Of a DNA stretch of 64,000 nucleotides, positions 52,819 through 63,222 are shown one piece after another. The first letter of the stretch is position 1. Each line of letters begins with the position of its first letter. The notes under the pieces are model-generated. The model was not told where the DNA came from. It saw nothing but the letters and a program-made list of their open reading frames with translations, and ran no database searches. Both the position numbers and the translations under genes were made by a program. The stretch is from Poriferisodalis sp026713105 (GTDB taxonomy: Bacteria > Actinomycetota > Acidimicrobiia > Acidimicrobiales > Poriferisodalaceae): assembly GCA_965115995.1 (NCBI GenBank), contig OZ220472.1, forward strand, positions 2,542,001-2,606,000, read 5' to 3'.

Positions 52819-52822
<4 letters not shown>
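52742..52822 (+). CDS. Possible 26-residue peptide between carboxylase subunits
   Basis: 26 codons starting MVKMDDNNTNGIRRN. The ATG lies 5 bases after the beta stop with AAGG just before it, and its TGA overlaps the GTG of the alpha subunit (GTGA). It fills the whole gap, so it may serve to pass ribosomes to the alpha start; a short form of the small epsilon subunit found in some actinobacterial carboxylases is not supported by its length. Low certainty. Confidence 0.35.
52794..52812. repeat. 20-bp direct repeat, copy 2, before the alpha-subunit start
   Basis: Near-identical to 52722-52741. It lies in a different reading frame and carries the codons just before the alpha-subunit GTG. Confidence 0.7.
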
Positions 52823-55026
<2,204 letters not shown>

Positions 55027-55115
55027 CCCAGCCGAAGAGACCGGCAATCTGGACGGCAACGCAGTCGAATAGCGTCGTCTCGTTCGCCTTCTAGGGGGGT
55101 GAGAGCAGCTCCGAC

Positions 55116-56756
55116 ATGCCCTACGAATTCCAGACACAGCGAGGGGACGTCGCAGGCGGTGTCACTGCGGCGGCCATCTCGATCACGCCGGCTGCAACGT
55201 TCGGCGTCGTGTCGGGCCTCGGGGCTGCGAGCGGCATCTACGGCGCTCTCGCCGTGGGCCTGTTTGTCGGGGTCTTTGAACGATCTCGACCTCAGATGGG
55301 GTCGGTCACCAGCGTCCTGGCCGTCGCTATGGCCGCCGTTGTCGCGACCCACGCCGACACAGTCGCCGATGCATTCACGATCGTGATGCTCGCCGGAGTC
55401 TTCCAGCTCGTTCTGAGCGTGTTGCGCATCGGCAGCTACGTCACCTACACCCCGTACTCGGTGATTGCCGGTTTCACGTCGGGAATCGGCGTGATGATGG
55501 TCATCTCGATGTTCAGCGCGTTCTTGGGCGATCCGGTCAAGATCACCAAGCCATTGAATGCCATACGGAGCTGGCCCGACGCACTCGACGCCTTCGATTC
55601 CGGCACGCTGCTGATCGGGTTCGTAGCGCTGGGCGTCTCGCTGTTGTGGCCCAAGCGATGGCGCAGGTTCCTGCCCGCCATGGTCGCGGCGTTGCTGGCC
55701 GGGACGTTGCTCAGCGTGGCTTGGCTGAGCGACGTGCCGACGCTGGAGGGCATTCCGCGCTCCCTGCCCGAGTTGCAGCGTCCCAATGTGTCGCTGAGCT
55801 TCTTGGCAAGCGCCGTGGTGCCTGCCTTGACAATTGCGCTGCTCAGCACCGTGCGGGGGCTGCTCGCCGCACTGGCAGTGGACGCACAGACCCGCACCCA
55901 GCTCGATCCGGACAAGGGCTTGCTGGGCAGCGGCATCGGCAATATTGCGGCTGGCCTGATCGGCGGCTTGCCGGGGAATCTGACGTTTGTCTCTTCGATC
56001 TTGGCCTACCGGATGGGAGCTCGCACCCCGCTCTCCACCATCGTTCGCTCGCTGACGCTGCTGGTGCTGGTGCTCGGCCTGGCACCGCTGCTCGCGTATG
56101 TGCCCCATGCTGCGTTGGCGGGAATGCTCGCCGTGCTCGGATGGCAACTCATCGACTGGAGGTTCCTCGCACGGCTTCGCCGTGTACAGCGCGAGCACCT
56201 GTTGATCATGCTGACGACGCTCGGCATCACGATCTTCGTGGACCTCGTCACCGCAGTAGCGGTAGGGCTGATCGTGGCCGGCATGATCGGCGCCCGCCAG
56301 TTTGAGCGCCTCCAGCTCGACAGCGTCGTGTCGGTTCCCGTGCTCGACCAGATCTTTCTGTACGGGCAGAGCCCTCAGACTCACGGCATCAGTCCGTACT
56401 CGGCACGTGTCGGCATCGTGAAGCTGCGCGGCCGCTTCACCGTCGCGTCGTCCAGCAAGCTCATCCGAATCATCGGCGACGACATTGTCGGCCATGAGGT
56501 CGTCATCTTGGACTTCTCCGAGACTGACCACATCGACGACAGCGCCGCCCTCGTCATCGAACAGCTCATCGACACGGCCGCTGCCGGCGATGCCACCTGC
56601 ATCATCGTGGGTCTCGGCGGCGCGCCGGCTGCCACGCTCGCATCGCTCGACGTGCTTCGGCGGATCCCCGACGATCACATCGTTGCGTCGCTCGACGACG
56701 CCAGAGATGTCGCCCGGGAGCTGTTCGCCGACAGCGCACCTCCCACGGCGGTCTGA
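55116..56756 (+). CDS. SulP family anion transporter with STAS domain (first tandem copy)
   Basis: 546 residues. About 12 membrane helices (1-400) with PYSVIAGFTSGIGVMMVISM and AGLIGGLPGN are followed by a C-terminal STAS domain (about 425-540; VVILDFSETDHIDDSAALV). SulP proteins import sulfate, bicarbonate or dicarboxylates with ions. It lacks part of the N-terminal region of larger SulP proteins. Next copy starts 8 bases after its stop, so one operon. ATG 55116 has only a distant G-rich site. Confidence 0.86.
   Translation: MPYEFQTQRGDVAGGVTAAAISITPAATFGVVSGLGAASGIYGALAVGLFVGVFERSRPQMGSVTSVLAVAMAAVVATHADTVADAFTIVMLAGVFQLVLSVLRIGSYVTYTPYSVIAGFTSGIGVMMVISMFSAFLGDPVKITKPLNAIRSWPDALDAFDSGTLLIGFVALGVSLLWPKRWRRFLPAMVAALLAGTLLSVAWLSDVPTLEGIPRSLPELQRPNVSLSFLASAVVPALTIALLSTVRGLLAALAVDAQTRTQLDPDKGLLGSGIGNIAAGLIGGLPGNLTFVSSILAYRMGARTPLSTIVRSLTLLVLVLGLAPLLAYVPHAALAGMLAVLGWQLIDWRFLARLRRVQREHLLIMLTTLGITIFVDLVTAVAVGLIVAGMIGARQFERLQLDSVVSVPVLDQIFLYGQSPQTHGISPYSARVGIVKLRGRFTVASSSKLIRIIGDDIVGHEVVILDFSETDHIDDSAALVIEQLIDTAAAGDATCIIVGLGGAPAATLASLDVLRRIPDDHIVASLDDARDVARELFADSAPPTAV
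56265..56299 (+). repeat. 35-bp segment identical in both SulP genes, copy 1
   Basis: This stretch, coding GLIVAGMIGARQ near the last helix, is identical over 35 bases at 57914-57948. Identity this long points to a recent duplication or gene conversion. Confidence 0.75.
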
Positions 56757-56764
56757 GGTCGTCG

Positions 56765-58381
56765 ATGCGGTACGGGCTGCAAGCGCTCAAGGGGGATGTC
56801 CTCGGCGGTGTGATGTCAGCGCTTGTCGTACTGACGCCGTCGGTCGCATTCGGAGTCGCCGCCGGTCTGGACGCGGTCAGCGGCATCTACGCAGCGGTCG
56901 CCGTGGGGATCTTCGTCGGGTTCTTCGAACGCGAGCGCCCGCAGTTCGGAGACGTCTCCAGCGTCACCGCCATTCCGATGGCCGTCGTCGTCGCGACCTA
57001 CGCGGACAGTCTGGGCAAAGCGCTCACGATCGTGATGCTGGCAGGGCTCATGCAAATCGTGTTGGGTCTGTTGCGGCTGGCCAGGTTCGTCGCCTACACG
57101 CCGTACTCGGTCATCGCAGGTTTCACATCAGGGGTCGGCGTGCTGATCATCGTCTCGATGGTCCGCTCGTTCCTCGGACAAACCGTCTGGATCACGAAGC
57201 CTGCGACAGCAGTACGGGACTGGCCCGAGGCATTCGCCGACGTCGACTTCGCTGCACTCGCGATCGGAGCGCTCACCTTGGCGGTCGCCCTCACCTGGCC
57301 CAAGCGGCTTCGAACGAAGGTGCCGCCGATGCTGGCGGGTCTGGCCGCAGGCACGCTGCTCAGCGTCGTATGGCTCAGGGATGTCGCAACGCTCGACGAC
57401 TTGCCGACCGGCCTGCCTGAACTCGCGGCACCGGTGCTGTCGCCGAGCTTTCTCGCCGAGGCGCTGACACCAGCGCTCACCATCGCTCTGCTGAGCACCG
57501 TGAGGGCGCTGCTCTCGATATTCGCCACCGACGCGCAGACCCGCACTCAGCTGGATCCCGATCGGAGTCTCGTGAGCCTCGGGGCCGGCAACATCGCCGC
57601 CGGCATGGTCGGCGGGCTGGCAGGTCACCAATCCTTCCTCCCGACCATGATCGCTGTCCGCTCGGGGGCGACGACACGCGTTGCGGTCCTGGTCAGAACC
57701 CTGGTACTGCTGGCGATCGTCCTGGGTTTGGCGCGCCAGCTCGCCTACCTGCCCCACGCTGCATTGGCGGGCGTGCTGGTGATCTTCGGCTGGCAGCTCA
57801 TCGACTGGCGATTCTTCGCCCGACTCCACCGGGTGCAGCGCGAGCACCTGCTGATCATGCTGACCACGCTCGGCATCATGCTGTTCGTCGACCTCGTGAC
57901 CGCAGTGGCCGTCGGGCTGATCGTGGCCGGCATGATCGGCGCCCGCCAATTCGAACAACTCCAACTCGACAGCGTCGTCTCGGTGCCGCTGCTGGACCAG
58001 GTTTTTCTGGACACCCAAAGCCGCTCCTCGAGCGAGATCGCGCCCTACTCGGCTCGCACCGGCATCGTGAAGTTGCGCGGCAGTTTCACCGTTGCTTCTT
58101 CGAGCAAGCTCATCCGCACGATCGGGGATGACATCGTCGGCCATGAAATCGTGATCCTCGACTTCTCCGAGACCGATTACATCGACGACAGCGCCGCCCT
58201 CGTCATCGAGCAGCTCATCGACGCTGCAACGGCGGAGAGCGTGCACTGCATCGTCATGGCGCTCGACGGTGCCCCCGCCGCCACGCTCGAATCGCTGAAC
58301 GTGCTGCGCCGGATTCCGCCCGAACACCGGGTGTCCAGCCTCGACGAGGCTCGGGATGTCATCCGCGGACTGCTCAACTGA
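56765..58381 (+). CDS. SulP family anion transporter with STAS domain (second tandem copy)
   Basis: 538 residues and clearly a paralogue of the previous gene: the same YTPYSVIAGFTSGVGVLI, TNAAAG-type NIAAGMVGGLAG and STAS segment VILDFSETDYIDDSAALVIEQL. Identity is highest from about residue 350 to the end and lower in the helices facing the putative pore, so substrate preferences may differ. GAGG lies 5 bases before the ATG. The pair could also work as a mixed dimer, since SulP proteins are dimeric. Confidence 0.86.
   Translation: MRYGLQALKGDVLGGVMSALVVLTPSVAFGVAAGLDAVSGIYAAVAVGIFVGFFERERPQFGDVSSVTAIPMAVVVATYADSLGKALTIVMLAGLMQIVLGLLRLARFVAYTPYSVIAGFTSGVGVLIIVSMVRSFLGQTVWITKPATAVRDWPEAFADVDFAALAIGALTLAVALTWPKRLRTKVPPMLAGLAAGTLLSVVWLRDVATLDDLPTGLPELAAPVLSPSFLAEALTPALTIALLSTVRALLSIFATDAQTRTQLDPDRSLVSLGAGNIAAGMVGGLAGHQSFLPTMIAVRSGATTRVAVLVRTLVLLAIVLGLARQLAYLPHAALAGVLVIFGWQLIDWRFFARLHRVQREHLLIMLTTLGIMLFVDLVTAVAVGLIVAGMIGARQFEQLQLDSVVSVPLLDQVFLDTQSRSSSEIAPYSARTGIVKLRGSFTVASSSKLIRTIGDDIVGHEIVILDFSETDYIDDSAALVIEQLIDAATAESVHCIVMALDGAPAATLESLNVLRRIPPEHRVSSLDEARDVIRGLLN
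57914..57948 (+). repeat. 35-bp segment identical in both SulP genes, copy 2
   Basis: Matches 56265-56299 without difference. Confidence 0.75.
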
Positions 58382-58477
58382 CAGCTCAACTGACAGCGCT
58401 GCGCACTGCCGGGCGGCAGAGCTACTGTCGGCACGACACCCGGGGACACCAGGTTTCCGGGCGCACAGGGGGCCCTC

Positions 58478-59551
58478 ATGAGCAATGCAGAAGTACATCG
58501 TCCCGGGCGTCTGGGCGATCCGGACATGACGCTGGGAACCGACCCGCGAGCTGACAGCCGGATGGTGGCCGTGATGGCCCAACTTGGCCTCGACGGTCAT
58601 GGCGAGCCCACGCCAGTCAACGCTGACACCCCCATTGAAGCCCTGTACGCCTACTGCGACGAGGCCGAGCCGGGCTTTCAGATGATGTTCGGCGCGCTCT
58701 ACCAAGACCTGCCCCCGATCGAGGGTGTCGAACGCAACGACGTCACGATCACCGGGCCGGACGGCAACGAGATCGGCCTGTACATCCATCGGCCCGCCGG
58801 TGCCGACGAGGCGATGCCGGCCATCTTTCACATCCACGGCGGCGGCATGGTGCTGCTCACCGCGGCCGACCCCAACTTCGGCCGTTGGCGGGACGAGCTG
58901 GCTGCGCTCGGCCTCGTGGCCATCGGCGTCGAGTACCGCAACGGCGGTGCATCCCTCGGCAACCACCCGTTCCCTGCCGGCCTCAACGACTGCGGAACGG
59001 CACTGCAATGGGTTGCTGCCAACAAGGCCGAACTGGGCATCTCCACCATCACCGTCTCGGGCGAGTCCGGCGGCGGGAACTTGACCTTGGCGACGACGCT
59101 CAAGGCCAAACGTGACGGCTACCTCGACATCATCGACGGCGTGTTCGCGCAGTGCCCGTACATCTCGGGCATGTACGCCGATCCGCCGGCAGACTTGCCG
59201 TCGCTGCACGAGAACGATCAGTACTTCTTGGGCTGCGAGAACATGGGCGCGCTGGTCAAGGTGTACGACCCCACCGGCGAGAACGCGACCAACCCGCTGG
59301 CGTGGCCGATGCACGTCAGCGTCGACGAGCTCGAGGGCATGCCGCCTCACGTGATTTCGGTAAACGAGCTCGACCCGCTGCGCGACGAGGGCCTGACGTA
59401 CTACCGCAAGCTGACGGCAGCCGGAAACGCCGCAGTTGCTCGCACGCTGAATGGCACCTGCCACGCAGGCGACGTGATCTTCCGCGGCGCCATGCCAGAG
59501 GTGTATGCGGCAACCGCCGCTGCGCTGCGCGACTTCGCCTACTCGGTGTAG
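58478..59551 (+). CDS. Alpha/beta hydrolase, hormone-sensitive-lipase type (HSL, PF07859)
   Basis: 357 residues. The oxyanion motif HGGG (120-123) and nucleophile GESGGG (Ser 197) are the HSL hallmarks; an Asp lies in NELDPLRDEG and the His in TCHAGD. It hydrolyses esters, probably of short or medium chain acids, in the cytosol. ATG has AGGGGG about 5 bases upstream. A weak 5-bp hairpin (59557-59571) follows the stop. The N-terminal cap (1-75) is longer than in some relatives. Confidence 0.87.
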   Translation: MSNAEVHRPGRLGDPDMTLGTDPRADSRMVAVMAQLGLDGHGEPTPVNADTPIEALYAYCDEAEPGFQMMFGALYQDLPPIEGVERNDVTITGPDGNEIGLYIHRPAGADEAMPAIFHIHGGGMVLLTAADPNFGRWRDELAALGLVAIGVEYRNGGASLGNHPFPAGLNDCGTALQWVAANKAELGISTITVSGESGGGNLTLATTLKAKRDGYLDIIDGVFAQCPYISGMYADPPADLPSLHENDQYFLGCENMGALVKVYDPTGENATNPLAWPMHVSVDELEGMPPHVISVNELDPLRDEGLTYYRKLTAAGNAAVARTLNGTCHAGDVIFRGAMPEVYAATAAALRDFAYSV

Positions 59552-59651
59552 GCAGCGGGGCTGCTGGCCCCCCCAATCAGTTCGGGCGCTGCGGTGACGC
59601 GCCGGCAACGTCGCGCCGGGGGTAGGCGGTAGCTAGCAGCAGTGCCTGTAC

Positions 59652-59677
59652 GGTGCAAGTGGTGTAGATTGCACCAC
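59652..59677 (+). promoter_or_regulatory. Overlapping operator and -10 box of the RHH-MNT antitoxin gene
   Basis: GTGGTG-N7-CACCAC (59659-59677) and the nested GGTGCAA-N10-TTGCACC (59652-59675) directly precede the ATG at 59678. TAGATT (59665-59670), inside them, stands 7 bases before the ATG, so the mRNA is probably leaderless. A bound repressor would block the polymerase site. Confidence 0.6.
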
Positions 59678-60112
59678 ATGCGCCGGCTGAGCGTGACCAT
59701 TTCTGACGAACTCGATGCCGAGATCAAGCGGTACCGCGAACAGCAACCGGTGCCGCCGCCCACCGCTTCGCTGGTTCAACATGCACTCGGAGACTTCCTC
59801 AGACGACATTCACAACCGGCACAATCGACGCTGGAACGCGTTCTGCGGCATCGTGACGACATCAAGCAACTCGCGATCGAGCACCACGTCGCCGACGTGC
59901 GACTGTTCGGCTCCACCGCACGCGGCACCGCCGGTGCCGACAGCGATATCGACCTGTTGGTCACGGTGTCGGACACTGCAACGCTGTTCGACTTGGCGCG
60001 GCTCAGCAGTGTGCTTGAAGCGCTCTTGGATGCGCCAGTCGACATCGTCAGCGACAGCGGCATGACTGAAGCCGAGCGTCGAGCAGTCGACCGTTACGCC
60101 ATCGCGCTGTGA
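59678..60112 (+). CDS. MNT-type nucleotidyltransferase antitoxin fused to an N-terminal ribbon-helix-helix domain
   Basis: 144 residues. Residues 1-45 (RRLSVTISDELDAEIKRYRE) look like a CopG/Arc-type ribbon-helix-helix that would bind the palindromes upstream. The rest is a minimal nucleotidyltransferase with GSX10DXD (G78, S79, D90, D92). MNT antitoxins of HEPN-MNT pairs silence the toxin by adding AMP to it. The fusion of a DNA-binding domain is unusual, since MNT proteins mostly stand alone. The TGA overlaps the GTG of the HEPN gene (GTGA). Confidence 0.85.
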   Translation: MRRLSVTISDELDAEIKRYREQQPVPPPTASLVQHALGDFLRRHSQPAQSTLERVLRHRDDIKQLAIEHHVADVRLFGSTARGTAGADSDIDLLVTVSDTATLFDLARLSSVLEALLDAPVDIVSDSGMTEAERRAVDRYAIAL

Positions 60113-60444
60113 ATGACGAAGACGCCTTCCGTCTCAGACACGTGCTCGACGCAGCCGAGCGTGCGATCCGATACTCGGGTCTGCGCGCGGAGACTCCCGA
60201 TGACGCGATGGCCGAGGACGCACTGCTGCGGTGCTTGACGGTCATCGGCGAATGTGCCTCGCGGTTGACGGACGAAGCGGCGGCAATGATCCCGACGCTG
60301 CCGGTGGCGATGGCCCGTGGGTTGCGAAATCGCATCGTGCACGCCTATTGGACCATCGATGCATCAACGGCGTGGCGAACTGCCGAGGACGACCTTCCTT
60401 TGCTCGCCGATGAGGTGCGCGCCGCTCTCGAACGAGTCAAGTGA
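60109..60444 (+). CDS. HEPN toxin (DUF86 type)
   Basis: 111 residues, all-helical. The ribonuclease motif RX4HXY is complete: R73, H78 and Y80 in RNRIVHAY. HEPN toxins of this type cleave RNA, commonly tRNA, unless AMP is attached near the motif. The GTG start overlaps the antitoxin stop, so they are made together. This is a complete type VII-like pair with the upstream MNT gene. Confidence 0.87.
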   Translation: MNDEDAFRLRHVLDAAERAIRYSGLRAETPDDAMAEDALLRCLTVIGECASRLTDEAAAMIPTLPVAMARGLRNRIVHAYWTIDASTAWRTAEDDLPLLADEVRAALERVK

Positions 60445-60468
60445 TCGCTGCAGCCGCGTCGGGCGCGC

Positions 60469-61350
60469 TCACAGGCCGAGGATTCGTGCAGCGTTGTCGC
60501 GCAGGTACTTGCGCTCGATGTGGCGGGGCAGCTCCCAGCCAGCCACGATGCAGCGCAGGTCGGTGAGCGGGCCGCAGTTGGGATAGACGCTCCCGAACAG
60601 GATCTGATCCGGAAGCTGACGCGCCAACGCAGTCACATAGTCCTGGGAGCCGGGGAACCCGTAATGGACGTACTGGCCGGGCACGATGATCACGTTGGGC
60701 TGCTTGTAGGCCACACCGAGCGCCTCGCGCACGTACGGCCAGCCGCCGTGCTGCATGGACACGGTGAGGTCGGGAAAGTCGGTGGCGACGTGGTCGACGT
60801 ACTCGGGGCGGCAGTCGTCTTGGTACGGGCCGAGCAGGCAGCTCATGGTGGTGGACACGATGAGGCCGAGACGCTGCGCTTCCTCGTAGATCGGATAGAG
60901 CTCCGGATCGTTGAAACGGCGGCTGATCTCGGCGGTGGACGGGTCGACCGTGACGCCACGCATTCCGTGGGATGCGAGCTCGCCGATAGCCGCGACAGCA
61001 GCGCTGACATCACTGGGTTCGACAGAGCCGAACCCCACGAAGCGGTCCGGATGCTCATCGACGATGGCCCTGATCTCGGCCGAGCCGGTGGGGTCGAGCC
61101 CGCGGATGCCCGTGGGGCCCGGCACGCCGATGACGCCCATCGAGATCCCGGCGTCGTCCATCTCGGCGAACATCAGCTCGCGTGACTGGGCCACGAAGCT
61201 GGGGCACGGCTCGAGGCCCATCCGCTCGAGGTAGTGGTAGGTGGTCTCGGGTGTCCAGCTGCGCGCTCCGATGGGCCGGAACCGGAAGTCGATGACAGCT
61301 ACGTCGTCGCCGTCGCTGCCGTCCGCCGAGGCGTTCGGGTCGTGGGCCAC
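60469..61350 (-). CDS. Amidohydrolase family protein (amidohydrolase_2)
   Basis: 293 residues. It lacks the D-x-H at the N-terminus (VIDFRFRPIGARSW instead), has SMQHGGWPYVREAL, and ends FGSVYPNCGPLTDLRC, where the usual Asp of the barrel end is changed to V-Y-P-N. It may therefore bind metal differently or be inactive; the decarboxylase group often differs in this way. GTG 61350 follows the dehydrogenase stop by 11 bases with a weak ribosome site, so they share an operon. Confidence 0.82.
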   Translation of the reverse strand: MAHDPNASADGSDGDDVAVIDFRFRPIGARSWTPETTYHYLERMGLEPCPSFVAQSRELMFAEMDDAGISMGVIGVPGPTGIRGLDPTGSAEIRAIVDEHPDRFVGFGSVEPSDVSAAVAAIGELASHGMRGVTVDPSTAEISRRFNDPELYPIYEEAQRLGLIVSTTMSCLLGPYQDDCRPEYVDHVATDFPDLTVSMQHGGWPYVREALGVAYKQPNVIIVPGQYVHYGFPGSQDYVTALARQLPDQILFGSVYPNCGPLTDLRCIVAGWELPRHIERKYLRDNAARILGL

Positions 61351-61361
61351 TGCAGTGAGGC

Positions 61362-62381
61362 TCAGATCGGCGCGTCGGCAGTGATGACGATCTTGCCGAA
61401 GAAGCGGCGCTCCTCCATGGCCCGGTGTGCCTCCACACCGTCGGGCAACGGCACCAGGGAGTCGATGACCGGCACCAGCTCGCGGGTCTGCACCATCCGA
61501 AGCAGCTCGTCGAGGTCGTCTCGCTTCCAGCCGTTGGATCCGCGGATGTCCATCTCGGCGGTCCAGATGAACCGCAGGTCGGTCGGCGGGTCGTAGCCGG
61601 CTGTCGCGCCGCACGTCAGGACGCGCCCACCCTGGCGGACGCAGCGCAGCGAGCGGGCCCACGTGTCGCCGCCCGTGAAGTTCACCACCACGTCGTAGCC
61701 GCCTCCGCCGAACAGACCGCCGGTCTGCTCGCGGCAGTAGCGGGCGATGTCGACCTCGGAGTAGTTGATCGTTTCGTCGGCGCCGAGGTCGGCGAGGCGC
61801 TGGCATTTCTCGTCGGTGCCGGCTGCGGCAATCACCCGCGCACCTCGCATCTTCGAAATCAGCAGCGCGCTGGTGCCCACACCCCCGCTGGCACCCAGGA
61901 TCAGCACGGTGTCGTCGGGACCGACTTCGCCACGGGTGATCATCATCCGGTGTGCCGTGCCGTAGGCCACCGGCAGGCACGAAGCGTCCTCGTACGAGAC
62001 GTCATCATCCAGCGCGATCAGTTGGCTCGCAGCCACCACGACGTGTTCGGCGTAGGCACCCCACAGCGTGTCGCCGATCATCGAGAACGTGCCGGTCCCG
62101 CGATTCCACCGGACTGGGTCCACCAGCACCCGGTCGCCCACCGACCATCCCTCGACATCGGACCCGAGTTCGGCAACCTGCCCGGCGGCGTCGCAGCCGG
62201 GAATACCGGGCAGCGGCACCTTGATGCCAGGCATGCCCCTGCGGGTGAACACATCGTGATAGTTGAGCGAGCAGGCTCGCACCGCAATCCGAACTTCGTC
62301 AGGTTCCAACTCGGGCGCGTCGATGTCGCGATACGCCAGAACGTCGATATCGCCGTGCTCGTCGAAGACGATTGCTTTCAT
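61362..62381 (-). CDS. Zinc-type alcohol dehydrogenase/quinone reductase-like protein (MDR superfamily)
   Basis: 339 residues. The N-terminal catalytic domain has GIPGCDAAGQVAELGSDV; the NAD(P)-binding motif is LILGASGGVGTSALLISKM; YDVVVNFTGG and GRVLTCGATAG follow. Catalytic-zinc Cys is not in the usual GHE place, so it is closer to quinone-reductase-type proteins. ATG with GAGGG 8 bases upstream. First gene of a two-gene unit with the amidohydrolase. Confidence 0.87.
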   Translation of the reverse strand: MKAIVFDEHGDIDVLAYRDIDAPELEPDEVRIAVRACSLNYHDVFTRRGMPGIKVPLPGIPGCDAAGQVAELGSDVEGWSVGDRVLVDPVRWNRGTGTFSMIGDTLWGAYAEHVVVAASQLIALDDDVSYEDASCLPVAYGTAHRMMITRGEVGPDDTVLILGASGGVGTSALLISKMRGARVIAAAGTDEKCQRLADLGADETINYSEVDIARYCREQTGGLFGGGGYDVVVNFTGGDTWARSLRCVRQGGRVLTCGATAGYDPPTDLRFIWTAEMDIRGSNGWKRDDLDELLRMVQTRELVPVIDSLVPLPDGVEAHRAMEERRFFGKIVITADAPI

Positions 62382-62415
62382 CGTGAAGTCCCTCTTCGCT
62401 GCTTTCCCCGGTGCG

Positions 62416-63150
62416 CTACGACAGTGACGCTCGATCTCGCTCGATCGATGCGTCCATGTCGGCCAGCACGTCGCCGCGCAGTGCCGTCACCGTGCCCGCG
62501 TAGGCGCGGGGGTCCAGAGTCTCGGCCAGCTCCGCCGCTGTTTCGAGCGCCCGGTCGATGACGGCGTCCGGCGCTACTGCCTCGTCGAGGAACCCTGCTT
62601 CGGTCGCACGTTCGCCGTCCAAGAGACGAGCGTTGGCGACGCATCGCTGCAGGTGGCGCCGCGACAGGCGCTCCTTGGAGATTGTCAAGGCCCAGTCCGG
62701 CAGGGTCAGCGCAATCGCGACCTCGTTCAAGCCGATCTTGACTGGGGCGTCGGGCCCGATCCGGTGGTCGCAACCCAGCAGCAGCAGAGCCCCGGCCGCG
62801 ACCGCATGGCCGGTGCAGGCCGCCACCACCGGCACCGACGCGCCGTAGGCCCGTCGAACCATCGCGCCGCCCGCGGACACCAGCTCCATGGTTGCGGCAC
62901 GGTCGCCGCTGCGGATCACGTTGAGGTCGAATCCCGCGAAGAACGCTCGGTCGTTGCCTGCGATCACCACAGCCCCGACGCCGTCGTCGGCCTCCGCCTC
63001 GTCGATCTGGGCATCGAGCGCCGCAAGCATCGGCACAGAGAATGCGTTGGCTTTGCCGTCGTCCACCCGGACCAGCAGCACGCTGCCGTACCGCTCGGCC
63101 GAGACCGTGCCGTTGGGGGGTTCGTTACCTGATGCTGGGGTGTCGCTCAT
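62416..63150 (-). CDS. Enoyl-CoA hydratase/isomerase family protein
   Basis: 244 residues. Crotonase markers are VVIAGNDRAFFAGFDLNVIRSG (oxyanion region), AACTGHAVAAGALLLLGCDHRIG and IGLNEVAIALTLPDWAL. The two catalytic Glu of true hydratases are not both evident, so isomerase or hydrolase activity is possible. ATG 63150 has TAGCAT 7 bases upstream. Divergent from the P450 gene with a 72-base gap containing both promoters. Confidence 0.87.
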   Translation of the reverse strand: MSDTPASGNEPPNGTVSAERYGSVLLVRVDDGKANAFSVPMLAALDAQIDEAEADDGVGAVVIAGNDRAFFAGFDLNVIRSGDRAATMELVSAGGAMVRRAYGASVPVVAACTGHAVAAGALLLLGCDHRIGPDAPVKIGLNEVAIALTLPDWALTISKERLSRRHLQRCVANARLLDGERATEAGFLDEAVAPDAVIDRALETAAELAETLDPRAYAGTVTALRGDVLADMDASIERDRASLS

Positions 63151-63157
63151 CGCCCGA

Positions 63158-63163
63158 ATGCTA
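63158..63163 (-). promoter_or_regulatory. -10 element TAGCAT (enoyl-CoA hydratase gene)
   Basis: TAGCAT on the minus strand stands 7 bases before ATG 63150. Confidence 0.5.
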
Positions 63164-63210
63164 CGGCTGCGCCTACAAGCATGCCGGTGCCGGGGCAGCG
63201 CAGCGGTTAT

Positions 63211-63216
63211 TAGGGT
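63211..63216 (+). promoter_or_regulatory. -10 element TAGGGT (P450 gene)
   Basis: TAGGGT stands 6 bases before the ATG at 63223; no ribosome site. Confidence 0.45.
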
Positions 63217-63222
63217 GCGCCC

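Noticed and set aside
57128..59608. 826-codon minus-strand open frame (and a similar one at 55023-56678)
   Set aside because: Antisense to the SulP and HSL genes, which have clear domains; composition is that of a shadow frame.
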